In this document: piece after piece, positions 34,542 to 46,144 of the stretch
Layout: each line of letters opens with the position of its first letter
Position numbering within the stretch: the first letter of the stretch is position 1
DNA from: Undaria pinnatifida
Lineage: Eukaryota; Sar; Phaeophyceae; Laminariales; Alariaceae
DNA length: 64,000 bases
Direction of reading: 5' to 3'
Assembly: GCA_012845835.1 (NCBI GenBank)
Contig: JABAKD010000023.1
Coordinates: 5,500,137 to 5,564,136 of the forward strand
The notes under the pieces: model-generated
Database searches by the model: none
Told to the model about the DNA's origin: nothing
The model's input: only the letters and a program-made list of their open reading frames with translations
Made by a program: the position numbers and the translations under genes

Positions 34542-35157
34542 CGTGGTAACTTTGAGCCTGTGCTTTGCCTGAATGCATTATTATGACTGTTCCGAGTCTC
34601 GAGTGGCCGTGTCCCGTGTCAAGCATACATATATATGCCAACGAGGGGCCTTGAAAAAAAAAACTCATTCGAAAAATGTGTTACAATATCTAATTAGTTG
34701 TCATTCAAATTACAAAAAAAAAAAGCGCCTGCGCCTTGGAAAACAGCCTAAACATAGCTCAGCCGCCGAAGAGAAGCGGACCCAACCAAAAAAAAATTCG
34801 ACTATAACATATGCGTACCATGGATCAATAAGGCGAAACACATCTTCTTATAAGAAAATACGCTACAACACAACAGCAAAATGGCCCAAAAACATTATTG
34901 GCCTACTTCCTTCGGCAAAAACAGACCCAATTTGTTTTTCTCACCTACCTACGGCGAAGGGGGGGGCGGCACGTTTTTCTTTTCGCGCGCCCTGCGGCGA
35001 AAAAACGTGCACATTATCGCAACAAATACGAGGGGGGTGGCAAGCCGCACATTCACTCCCGCACACATAGTGCACTCGGCGGAATTGTCGCGAAAAAGAT
35101 GCGCCAACGCATCTCGCCGCACGCTCTCTTCTAGTTGTTCAGAGTCCTGATCAAGAA
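34542..35157. other. Unassigned, A-rich interval with a 165-codon frame
   Basis: The frame 34573-35070 (plus, ATG start) is rich in Lys/Ser/Thr because of A-runs. No domain is seen and other frames are also open here, so I do not call a gene. Confidence 0.3.
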
Positions 35158-35300
35158 GTGAGTCTTACAGTACTACGGTAGCCCCCCAACTCTTCTTCAA
35201 CGAGATCGCCGGTTTCGAAACCAGCTCCCGGCCGTACCTCCTGAAATACGGTGTCCCTTGCCACCCCGACGTCATCGATCGATAGGCTTTTGCACACCAT
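35158..35300 (+). mobile_element. MITE-A, left-half fragment
   Basis: It starts near GAGTCTTACAGTACTACGG and runs through CCAGCTCCCGGCCGTA and CCCCGACGTCATCGAT, then stops. Confidence 0.7.
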
Positions 35301-35328
35301 AATATATATTTATATATTTTTATAAAAA

Positions 35329-35917
35329 ATGAAACTACACTCCAGCTGTGAGATCGAAGATTTCGTCGAAACTCATCTTTGCAAGCTGTGTGTGATACTC
35401 CGATCGCGCGCATTACGAGTTGTGTGTCCTCATTAAGGATATAGGTCGGCGACTCCCCTTACAACTACAGTGTAGCTATCAGGGTCAACAGGATGATTTT
35501 AGTCAGTCTGTGCGCGGAAACTATAAAACCCGTTTCTGAGGGGGACAAAATCTGACAGCTGTGAAGGGAAATGTAACCTTTGATCAAGTGAATCTTGTAA
35601 GTCGAATAACCGGTGAGGGGGGTGGGGCGGAGTTTTGAAGGACGTGGGGGCCTGGTTTTGATCAAAAGCGAGCGGGTTTGGAGGGGGGGGGGGGGGGGAA
35701 GGGGGCAATTTGTGCATGTAAGCTATAAATCCTTTCGAGGGGATAAATCTGACGGTTTTGGCACCAGTATATTATTGGGGGCGGGGGGGGGGGGGTTGAG
35801 GCGGGGGGGGGGGGGGGGGGGGGGGGGGGCAGCTCAATATGTGCCTGGAAACTATACATTATTTTGACGGGGATAAATCTGACGGTTTTGGAAAAAATGC
35901 ATCAGTTTATCATGTAT
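35329..35917 (+). repeat. Dispersed repeat R1, copy 4 (left flank of palindrome B)
   Basis: The longest R1 copy. Past the usual end it repeats a unit built on GGAAACTATA…GGGGATAAATCTGACGG three times, with poly-G runs of about 20 and 50 bases between. It is cut at ATCATGTATA by palindrome B; the right flank of B resumes with CATATCCTGGGGTAAGTCGT, as in the uninterrupted 50.3 kb copy. Confidence 0.75.
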
Positions 35918-38086
35918 AAGCTACTTGCATTAAGGATTTTAAATCGTAATTTCGGCTGTGGGGGGAGAAAAATCGAGAAAATAATAACTTGGTTAATGTA
36001 GGGTCATGGCCCAGTTTGAGAGGAAAAAAAAGCATAGTAGAATCCCATATAAAAAAATTGAACAATCGACCAGCCAGCCAGGACACCAACACATCGAGGC
36101 ACACATCATCTTCCACAGGGCATCCCGGACACACCAGACGGCATCCTCAACACCCGAGCACCCTCCAGAAGAGGCTGCCAGGTTTCTGGTGGACGATCTG
36201 CGGGATTGCCCATGGCAGACAGGCTGACGCGTCATCAAGAGTGCCCGAAGCGGCGCAAATTTAGCTCTTTGCTACGAACACGTAGCAACCAGCAAGCAAT
36301 TTTCGAAATCAGAAGGCTCTCCTCACGTTCTTTGGAGACCGACGAGCTGTGACCCACACACAAACGCAACGCGCCACGAGTGCTCCACCCACGCCAACGC
36401 CACAGGTGCGGAAGGCTCAACCGGCCCCATCCCTGGCCCGCAGCAAAGCCTGTTTGCAGCCCACCAACAACAGCAGTAGTAGTGCGGCCTTTCGGCGTTT
36501 TGAATATTTTGAGCAGTCTGCTCAATAATCAAAAAGCCACACCGTTTCATGAAAACCCGCGAACAGTTTGAAATTCAAAAGCTCGGAGATCGGAAGACAG
36601 GAGGACGACACCATGCAAGGCATACCATAGACACGGCGGTGGTGCGCCTTTCTTCACCCTGAAGCAGCTCGTCTCTACCCCTGAGGCAGCCGGTCTCCAC
36701 TCTTGAAGAAGCCGGTGGTCTCCATCGGTTCGAAGCCTCGAGTTTCCTCCTTTGGAACCCTCCTTGTGTCCCTCTTGCGCGGCCGTTTCCCATGTTACAC
36801 CATCGGTGTATCGGCCACTTCCGGTCTTGCAAGGAGGACGGCACAGATGCAACCCTCGATCTTCGGCTAGACGATCCAGCCAGATGTTTGTGGCTCGCGA
36901 GACGTCGCCGGGATGACCAGCAGTGGTCAGGGAAACACTCGAGAGTTTCATCACTTATTGATGTTGCAAACAAGATCGACAAAATCGGCAACACAGATCT
37001 TGCCTTTAAATTTCTACTGCTGCTGTACATCATGACGTGGTAATCGATGACCCGTCCGAGGTGTGCACTTCTAAATCGTTTCATATTGTTTTTAGTCTCT
37101 GTCGCGTCTCCCCCTCCTGTGGCATGAAACCCAATCCAACCACATTCTCCACATACATCAAACTTCATTGTCATCAGAGCCTTCAAACCGTTTTGTTTTG
37201 TTCCCAGCAGTTTAGCACATCATCAACAGCAGTTGAGCACATTATCAACAGCAGTTGTTGAGCACGTCATCAACGCACGAGAGTGACAGAAAATTGCGCC
37301 GCAGTAACCCACACAGCAGCAGCAGCACAGCGGTCGGTAGTCAGCGTCCAGGGTAGGAACCGGTCGCTGGGCTCCCTGCCGTGTGTACTGATACCCTGCC
37401 GTGATGTTTGCTGCGGTGTAATTTTTCGTTCTGCAACAATACCTCTTGTTCATACTCCCAGCCTAAACTTCCCAGAATCATGAAAAATATACTACCAGGT
37501 ACAGCACAGCCGGTAGCATGACCAGAAGATTGTTTGTTATGTGTGGTGAGTACACCCGGCGTCCGTGCTCATTATTCAACCTAGAGACATACAAAGTATA
37601 TGTGAGACAGGGTAAACAACATAGTCTAATGAAGCAAGTCAAATGCCGGCGTACCGGGCACAACAGCAAAACAAAACGAGCGAGACCATAATATAAGGCA
37701 AAATTTGAAACTAAAAATGAAAACGCCAGGGGCCCTGAAGAAGGAGAGATGCAAAAAAGCCAGAACGGCTGCAAGAGAAACAACCTACGTGCTGGTGAAG
37801 GGAAACAGCTAACTATTATTGCACGGACGAAACAACAGGAGACAGAGGAAGATACCGGCCTAAGGCCGGCGGGGAGGGAAAACAAGGAAACAAAGAGAGA
37901 AAAAAGGCAACGGCTGAAAACCAACAGAGAAAGCAATACAACAAGTAAATGGCATTACTGCCGCGTTCGCGCTTCCCCCTTCGATCTCGATGAATACACA
38001 CAAAAAATAACATTTCCGCTCACTGTATTGTTTAGGGCTATACCATAGTACTTGAACATGCTCCACAAAATAGTCAAACCGGTAGC

Positions 38087-39469
38087 TTACCACACCATGT
38101 ACCATTTCGATTCGGCATTCATCCACAGCTGTATCGATACCCCCCCCCCCCCCCCCCCTACCTCCAGTTTGCCCTTGTTGCTGTTCTTGGTGTCCACTGC
38201 TGTGTGGATTAGATACCTCTTATCCGTCTCGGTCTTATGCCATTTCGCCATTAAGCGGCCCGCCGCGTTGACGACCCCCCGGTACCAGTTTCCACTCCTC
38301 TTAGCCGCCCCGGACCATAGCACACTCTTTACTCCCAACAGCAAAGCGGGGTTGTCCATTGAATGCTTTGACATCGTCTGCTACAGCTTGGGCCCAGGTA
38401 TTTTCTGGTCGGCTTGGTCCCGGGTTTTACCCACACCAACCATCGTCCCGAACATCAACGGATGAGTCAGCCGCTCAGTTGTCGTCCTTTGTACGGCTCC
38501 CGCAAAGAGGAGGTGGCTTTTTGCGTGGTCGTCTCAACGCTTTCACATGGTGTTGAGGGTTTTGGCGGTGGACTTATGGTGGTCGGTGCGTTGTCGGCGC
38601 TGGGAGCCAAAATCGGTTAGCAGGAGGTTTGAGGGTGCCGTTCATAAGTCAGCGAAGTGCCTCTGGCAGAGATCCCGAGCCACACGCCCGTACTGCAGGG
38701 TGTGTATCACCTCGGTCTTAGCAGGCGCACCTTCAGTATGAACGAAGCATATTCCATATCGTGCAGCTCACGGTTGGAACGATCGTAGAATGTCCAGCTT
38801 GAAACGATCGCAGCATGTCCACGCGAGTGGGATCCGTCGATAATTTATGGCGTAATGTCGGCGCTTTCGTTGATAAGACGGCGCGCAGGCACAAAAAATG
38901 CATCGTCTGCATACATACTTCTGGCCCGCCGTTTCGATAACAAGCGGTGGGGCCGGGAGAACCTTGTTGAGAGTGCGGGGCGGCGTTGTCTCTTTTTTCG
39001 TTTCGCACACGGTGAGGCCTGCTGTTTCGAAAACGGTCACAATGACAGTAATCCTTGCAAGGCTTTCCGTTGATTTACACACAACGCCTGCATCGTCAGC
39101 GTACAGCATACCACGGACTGGCCTCCGTACATGTGCCAGTGGTTCAACCTCCAACCCGCCCTCCCCGAAGTCCTCCTCGAGGTGCACCAAGTCCTCAAAA
39201 AGTCTGGGTCCCCACTGCAACTTAGCGGAACGGAATGTATCGCTGTGCAGCGAAAAATACATTGCGAAGAAGCGGCAACAGTACACATCCTTGCCACAAT
39301 CCCTGAGTGGCGTCATGCCATTCATAGTGTTCACCGTCATCCATACGCACGAGAGCTCGCAAGCTTTTTCGTGGAACAGGCCAACAACGGAAAATATTTT
39401 CTCGGATACGTCATCCGCGTGCTCGATACTTGTGCATGAGAACGTGGCCGTCGACAGGAACGACGCCAT
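38087..39469 (-). pseudogene. Non-LTR reverse transcriptase fragment, copy B left arm
   Basis: Minus-strand frame 38768-39469 (233 codons) has SEKIFSVVGLFHE at its start, LVHLEEDFGEGGLEVEPLAH and an intact YADDAGVV box, but the palm segment between them is read out of frame. The distal NWYRGVV region is in another frame at 38.1-38.4 kb. It is the best preserved of the four arm copies and still not a working RT. Confidence 0.65.
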
Positions 39470-40067
39470 GGCGCCATCGTCACAGTTCCACCTCCCGCGC
39501 GGCTTTTCTGAGTAGACGCGAAAGCCAACGCATGCCCGTATTTTCCTAAAAAAATCAAATATTTTTAATTATCACGAACGCAATCAAAAGCCAAATATAA
39601 TCTGTACCCAGTCGTTGAATAGACCACAAATGGGCTAATCGCTGTCATTGGTCGTTATCCATTCAAAGCAGGAAGCGATCGGTCGATGATGTCACGTATT
39701 TGAAAAAAAAAACAAATCTGTGGAATCCATCGTGCAGGCCATGCCAGAGGCCTGCAGAAATGGCGTGCTCGGCGTGGGCGTGGGCGCCCACTGTCTGTGC
39801 TTTGTCTGTGTGGAGTGTGCCTATCTCACAGTCATCTTGCTTTCTTAGAGTCCGCGCTTTACCTCCACAGTGCTGTGACAAAACATATTCAATGCGGCCC
39901 TTGCTCGCTTCTCCCGAAAAAGCAAAAACTCTCATTCATGTACAACAAAAACAACACAGCACCCCCTTGATGCGGGCTGGGTAGTGTAGGACCGCGCTTT
40001 ACTGTGGAGGGGCTCGCACGGGTTTCGCGGAACTGCTTGTTTGTGCCGTTGACTGAACCCAGCGCTG

Positions 40068-41440
40068 TTGCCCCTCTCATCTACGCCGAGCCTGCTGATT
40101 GATCAAGATATATATGACAAAAAAATATGCCGTAGTGTTGAGTGTGTTGTTGGAATGCGTATCCGAGAAAATATTTTCCGTTGTTGGCCTGTTCCACGAA
40201 AATGCATGCGAGCTCTCGTGCGTATGGATGACGGTGAACACTATGAATGGCATGACGCCACTCAGGGATTGTGGCAAGAATGTGTACTGTCGCCGCTTCT
40301 TCGCAATGTATTTTTCGCCGCACAGCGATACATTCCGTTCCGCTAAGTTGCAGTGAGGACCCAGATTTTTTGAGGATTTGGTGCACCTCGAGGAGGACTT
40401 CGGGGAGGGCGGGTTGGAGGTTGAACCACTGGCATATGTACGGAGGCCAGTCCGTGATATACGGTACGCTGACGATGCAGGCGTTGTGTGTAAATCAACG
40501 GAAAATCCTGTCATTGTGACCGTTTTCGAAACAGCAGGCCTCACCGTGCGCGAAACGAAAAAAGAGACAACGCCGCCCCGCACTCTCAACAAGGTTCTCC
40601 CGGCCCCACCGCTTGTTATCGAAACGGCGAGCCAGAGGTATGTATGCAGACGATGCATTTTCTGTGCCTGCGCGCCGTCTTATCAACGAAAGCGCCGACA
40701 TTACGCCATAAATTATCGACGGATCCCAATCGCGTGGACATGCTGCGATCGTTTCAAGCTGGACATTCTACGATCGTTCCAAGCGTGAGCTGCACGATAT
40801 GGAAGATGCTTCGTTCATACTGAAGGTGCGCCTGCTAAGACCGAGGTGATACACACCCTGCAGTACGGGCGTGTGGCTCGGGATCTCTGCCAGAGGCACT
40901 TCGCTGACTTATGAACGGCACCCTCAAACCTCCTGCTGACCGATTTTGGCTCCCAGCGCCGACAACGCACCGACCACCATAAGTCCACCGCCAAGACCCT
41001 CAACACCATGTGAAAGCGTTGAGACGACCAGGCAAAAAGCCACCTCCTCTTCACGGGAGCCGTACAAAGGACGACAACTGAGCGGCTGACTCATCGGGTG
41101 ATGTTCGGGACGATGGTTGGTGTGGGTAAAACCCGGGACCAGGCCGACCAGAAATAGAACTGGGCCCAAGCTGTAGCAGACGATATCAAAGCATTCAACG
41201 GACAACCCCGCTTTGCTGTTGGGAGTAAAGAGTGTGCTATGGTCCGGGGCGGCTAAGAGCAGTGGAAACTGGTACCGGGGGGTCGTCAACGCGGCGGGCC
41301 GCTTAATGGCGAAATGGCATAGGACCGAGGCGGATAAGAGCTATCTAATCCACACAGCAGTGGACACCAAGAACAGCAACAAGGGCAAACTGGAGGTAGG
41401 GGGGGGGGGGGGGGGGGGGGGGGTATCGATACAGCTGTAG
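40068..41440 (+). pseudogene. Non-LTR reverse transcriptase fragment, copy B right arm
   Basis: ALVRMDDGEH and QECVLSPLL (QG of the palm motif changed to QE) in one frame, then IRYADDAGVV with a small deletion (STENPVIV where other arms read STENLARITVIV), then the NWYRGVVNAAGRLMAKWHR part near 41.3 kb in another frame. Confidence 0.65.
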
Positions 41441-43825
41441 ATGAATGCCGAATCGAAATGGTACATGGTGTGGTAAGCTACCGGTTTGACTATTTTGTGG
41501 AGCATGTTCAAGTACTATGGTATAGCCCTAAACAATACAGTGAGCGGAAATGTTATTTTTTGTGTGTATTCATCGAGATCGAAGGGGGAAGCGCGAACGC
41601 GGCAGTAATGCCATTTACTTGTTGTATTGCTTTCTCTGTTGGTTTTCAGCTGTTGCCTTTTTTCTCTCTTTGTTTCCTTGTTTTCCCTCCCCGCCGGCCT
41701 TAGGCCGGTATCTTCCTCTGTCTCCTGTTGTTTCGTCCGTGCAATAATAGTTAGCTGTTTCCCTTCACCAGCACGTAGGTTGTTTCTCTTGCAGCCGTTC
41801 TGGCTTTTTTGCATCTCTCCTTCTTCAGGGCCCCTGGCGTTTTCATTTTTAGTTTCAAATTTTGCCTTATATTATGGTCTCGCTCGTTTTGTTTTGCTGT
41901 TGTGCCCGGTACGCCGGCATTTGACTTGCTTCATTAGACTATGTTGTTTACCCTGTCTCACATATACTTTGTATGTCTCTAGGTTGAATAATGAGCACGG
42001 ACGCCGGGTGTACTCACCACACATAACAAACAATCTTCTGGTCATGCTACCGGCTGTGCTGTACCTGGTAGTATATTTTTCATGATTCTGGGAAGTTTAG
42101 GCTGGGAGTATGAACGAGAGGTATTGTTGCAGAACGAAAAATTACACCGCAGCAAACATCACGGCAGGGTATCAGTACACACGGCAGGGAGCCCAGCGAC
42201 CGGTTCCTATCCTCGACGCTGACTACCGACCGCGTACAGGCTGCTGTGCTGCTGCTGCTGTGTGGGTTACTGCGGCGCAATTTTCTGTCACTCTCGTGCG
42301 TTGATGACGTGCTCAACTGCTGTTGATAATGTGCTCAACTGCTGTTGATGATGTGCTAAACTGCTGGGAACAAAACAAAACGGTTTGAAGGCTCTGATGA
42401 CAATGAAGTTTGATGTATGTGGAGAATGTGGTTGGATTGGGTTTGATGCCAGAGGAGGGGGAGACGCGACAGAGACTAAAAACAATATGAAACGATTTAG
42501 AAGTGCACACCTCGGACGGGTCATCGATTACCACGTCATGATGTACAGCATCAGTAGAAATATAAAGGCAAGATCTGTGTTGCCGATTTTGTCGATCTTG
42601 TTTGCAACATCAATAAGTGATGAAACTCTCGAGTCTTTCCCTGACCACTGCTGGTCATCCCGGTGACGTCTCGCGAGCCACAAACATCTGGCTGGATCGT
42701 CTAGCCGAAGATCGAGGGTTGCATCTGTGCCGTCATCCTTGCAAGACCGGAAGTGGCCGATACACCGATGGTGTAACATGGGAAACGGCCGCGCAAGAGG
42801 GACACAAGGAGGGTTCCAAAGGAGGAAACTCGAGGCTTCGAACCGATGGAGACCACCGGCTTCTTCAAGAGTGGAGACCGGCTGCCTCAGGGGTAGAGAC
42901 GAGCTGCTTCAGGGTGAAGAAAGGCGCACCACCGCCGTTTCTATGGTATGCCTTGCATGGTGTCGTCCTCCTGTCTTCCGACCTCCGAGCTTTTGAATTT
43001 CAAACTGTTCGCGGGTTTTCATGAAACGGTGTGGCTTTTTGATTATTGAGCAGACTGCTCAAAATATTCAAAAACGCTGAAAGGCCGCAATACTACTACT
43101 GCTGTTGTTGTTGGTGGGCTGCAAACAGGCTTTGCTGCGGGCCAGGGATGGGGCCGGTTGAGCCTTCCGCACCTGTGGCGTTGGCGTGGGTGGAGCACTC
43201 GTGGCGCGTTGCGTTTGTGTGTGGGCCACAGCTCGTCGGTCTCCAAAGAATGTGAGAAGAGCTTTCTGATTTCGAAAATTGCTCGCTGGCTGCTACGTGT
43301 TCGTAGCAAAGAGCTAAATTTGCGCCGCTTCGGGCACTCTTGGTGACGCGTCAGCCTGTCTGTCGTGGGCAATCCCGCAGATCGTCCACCAGGAACCTGG
43401 CAGCCTCTTTGGGAGGGTGCTTGGGTGTTGTGGATGCCGTCTGGTGTGTCCGGGATGCCCTGTGGAAGATGATGTGTGCCTCGATGTGTTGGTGTCCTGG
43501 CTGGCTGGTCGATTGTTCAATTTTTTTATATGGGATTCTACTATGCTTTTTTTTCCTCTCAAACTGGGCCATGACCCTACATTAACCAAGTTATTATTTT
43601 CTCGATTTTTCTCCCCCCACAGCCGAAATTACGATTTAAAATCCTTAATGCAAGTAGCACATATCCTGGGGTAAGTCGTACAATCAGTGAGTAAAGAGAG
43701 GGTGGAGTGCTCGAGGGGGTGGGGTTGGGATGGGTTGGGATGGGTTGGGGGGGAGGTGGGGGGTGTGGGGGCGGGGGGGGGGGCGGGGGGGGGGTGGGGG
43801 GGGGGGGAGGAAGGGCTTTAGGTGA

Positions 43826-44175
43826 GGGGTTTGTTATACGTGTGGTTCTAGGTCTAGGCGATGGTGCGGGTGATGGGGAAGAAGGGGGCGTTCGAGGCGG
43901 GAAACACAGCGGCATGGATGGCTCTCGAAAGATGATGAGGTGATATCCTGTGCGTGAAGTGTTTATTAATGTGGCGGATTTCGATATTTGGTGGGGCGTT
44001 TGAGTAAGGGAGAGCAAGAGGGGGGGGGGGGGGGAGATTTTTCAGGAGGTTTAGGTCACAAATAATATTCAAATACACTTCGGCTGTGAGATCAAAGATA
44101 TGTAGCAGCTTGTTATACGCGTGGTGCTAGGTCTAGGCGATCGTGCAGGTGGTCGGAAAAGAGGGGGCGTTGGAG

Positions 44176-44217
<42 letters not shown>

Positions 44218-44390
44218 ATAATTGAAAACTACGTCATGGATGGTCAGAAAGTTAATGACGTGATATCAACTGCGTATAGGTGTATATTACTCAGGCCGAT
44301 TTTGATTGTGAGTGGGGCGTTTGGACAAACTAGGCGGAAGGGGGGGGGAATCGGGGGACGGAGGGGCGGGGGGGGAGGGTTGGGTTTTTT
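43826..44390 (+). repeat. Repeat R2 units (right flank of palindrome B) with long poly-G
   Basis: Two units (43826-44010, 44100-44340) share the TATACG[C/T]GTGGT, CTAGGTCTAGGCGAT and GATATC blocks with the 19.8-20.5 kb array; an R1 fragment lies between them as in that array. A G-run of about 39 bases at 44178-44216 is a likely length-unstable and assembly-uncertain site. Confidence 0.65.
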
Positions 44391-44437
44391 TTAATATGAT
44401 ATATAAACTATTAATATATGGATACTTTGTCTTCGGT

Positions 44438-44523
44438 TGTATCCTTCCTTGTGTCGAGCAGCCATGAAACGTTCGTTAAAAGAAAATCGCTGGTTTTGGA
44501 GGGGGGGCTACATCGTAGAATCC
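44438..44523 (+). mobile_element. MITE-A, right-end fragment
   Basis: CGAGCAGCCATGAAACGTTC, then AAAATCGCTGGTTTTG, a G-run and CATCGTAGAATCC match the last 85 bp of other copies. Confidence 0.65.
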
Positions 44524-44543
44524 GTCTTCCTGTCTGTGTGCGT

Positions 44544-45114
44544 TACCGTAATCATGCGAAGGTTGTCACCGGGGTGCGATCGATATTTAAATGTTTCTAC
44601 GTTGTGTTTTTTACCGCACCCCGGTGCTATCTCTCCGATGGGTGCCAACCTTCCGATGGGGGTGCGGAAGTACAATTAAATCATGCCGTTCTTCAATTTT
44701 GGCGCACCCCCGGTGCGATCTCTCCGATGGGTGCGCTGATGAATCGAAATACACCGCGCCGTACTGGGGCAACGGTGCTGCGTACATGCACCCCGGATAC
44801 AATTAAACGAATCAAAGCTACCTAAAACGACTTGACCGAAGCTGCGTTGGTAGAGTACGTTTGAGAGGAGTGGCGCACTGGTGATATATCATCGGAGTAT
44901 GAAATAATGAGAATATTCACCTACCACATACCCGCTGCGGTGGCCCTCAATTTCTATTCATGTCGGAGAGATCGCACCCGCGTGCGATCTCTCCGATGGG
45001 TGTGCGAAAACACGATTAAATGTCTCTACGTTGTGTTTTTTATCCCACCCCGGTGCTATCTCTCCGATGGGTGCCAACCTTCCGATGGGTGCCAACCTTC
45101 GCATGATTACGGTA
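44544..45114. mobile_element. 571-bp TA-flanked transposon with 20-bp TIRs and internal motif repeats
   Basis: Perfect inverted ends CCGTAATCATGCGAAGGTTG are each bordered by TA, as expected of a Tc1/mariner-type TA target duplication. Inside, CTATCTCTCCGATGGGTGC-type motifs recur at about 44625, 44710, 44985 and 45057, some next to CCAACCTTCCGATGGG, which echoes the TIR's CAACCTTCGCAT. No transposase. The superfamily is inferred only from the TA. Confidence 0.7.
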
Positions 45115-45388
45115 TTGTATGCACTTTTTAAAGATACGGTAGATTTTGGCGCCATGTAACCGACTCGGGGGGTGCAACCTTGTTGGATCTCGGATGACTC
45201 TACTGTTGCACAGAGGAGTGCTATAGGATGGAGGCATTCCCGCGCGGCCTATCGCCTGCTCACCTGCGCATTGTTTTTGTGAGGAGAGAGAGTGTGTGTG
45301 CTCTTCACGTTTCAAGAGTGGTTGTGAAAAACTTGTCCTTCTTACACACCTCCAAAATTCTCCCGAACGAAGGTAGACTACATTATGT

Positions 45389-45787
45389 TGTTAAAAGGTA
45401 TTTATTAGTGGGGCATTATTAATCCGTTTGACCACTTGCAAAAGGATAACCAATAGCGTCCCCAAAACTAAGCCTTATAACACTATCCCCCCCTGAAACG
45501 GCGGGATAGCAGGTTGGCCGGAAATACGGGCAGACGTGCCAATACCCAAGCGGTTTCACTTCCTGGGGATACCAAGGAGGAGAGTACTTTTCAAGTTCGA
45601 CATACATGGGGAAATTCTGAAAAAGTGTATTACTACTGTGGATGGTGGGATTCGAACCCACGAGCCTAAATCCCATGGTCTGTCGACGATGCCATTTGTT
45701 AAGGTACTAGTGGGGCATTTTAAGTCCGTTTGACCACTTTGCGAAAGGTTAACCGATAGCTTTCCCAAACCAAGCCTTATTAAAAGT
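45389..45787 (-). mobile_element. TRIM-1, second copy (inverted)
   Basis: On the minus strand: 5' LTR 45787-45697, TGGCATCGTCGACAGACC two bases inside (45694-45677), T-arm-like GTGGGTTCGAATCCCAC, purine tract TTCAGGGGGGGATAG (45497-45483) and 3' LTR 45482-45389 running from TGTTATAAGG to TTAACA. The outer end of the 5' LTR has decayed. A target duplication is not clear. More diverged and older than the 33.8 kb copy. Confidence 0.8.
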
Positions 45788-46140
45788 TGCGGCATTTTTC
45801 TCCGAAAACGGCACAACAAACGGTACTACTCACTTCATCGAAGGTAAGACTTGATTAGAAAAAGCATTGCTGCAACTCTTTTTGTTCCCTTGTTTCATCG
45901 GCCTGCGCCCCATTGCACGGAGCACACTGCTGTGTGCACAACAAGAGTATTCAAACAACGTCGTCAGCTGCGTGTGAGTCCGTCAATTTTAAGGTCGATA
46001 CTCATATTTGCAAACTGCGTGATACCACGCCGGTCGCCCGTTTTCAGTCCCAGGTAGGCTTTTTATGATGAATGAGTCAAAACGCAATCAATCAAATAAT
46101 GGTATTCTTGTACACTAATTTAATCCAGATTATTCCGGAA
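45788..46140. other. Unassigned, with a small R4-like fragment
   Basis: Around 45970-46020, GTCGATACTCATATTTGCAA recalls repeat R4. Nothing else recognised. Confidence 0.35.
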
Positions 46141-46144
46141 ATCA

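Larger units (their letters stand above)
35918..43658 (-). mobile_element. Giant palindromic transposon, copy B
   Basis: Same terminus at both ends (GCTACTTGCATTAAGG left, CCTTAATGCAAGTAGC right). Arms 35918-39410 and 40158-43658; spacer 39411-40157 is the reverse complement of the copy A spacer without its 719-bp insertion. The element sits inside an R1-R2 repeat, whose two halves flank it. No intact protein-coding gene. A clean target duplication cannot be read. Confidence 0.85.
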
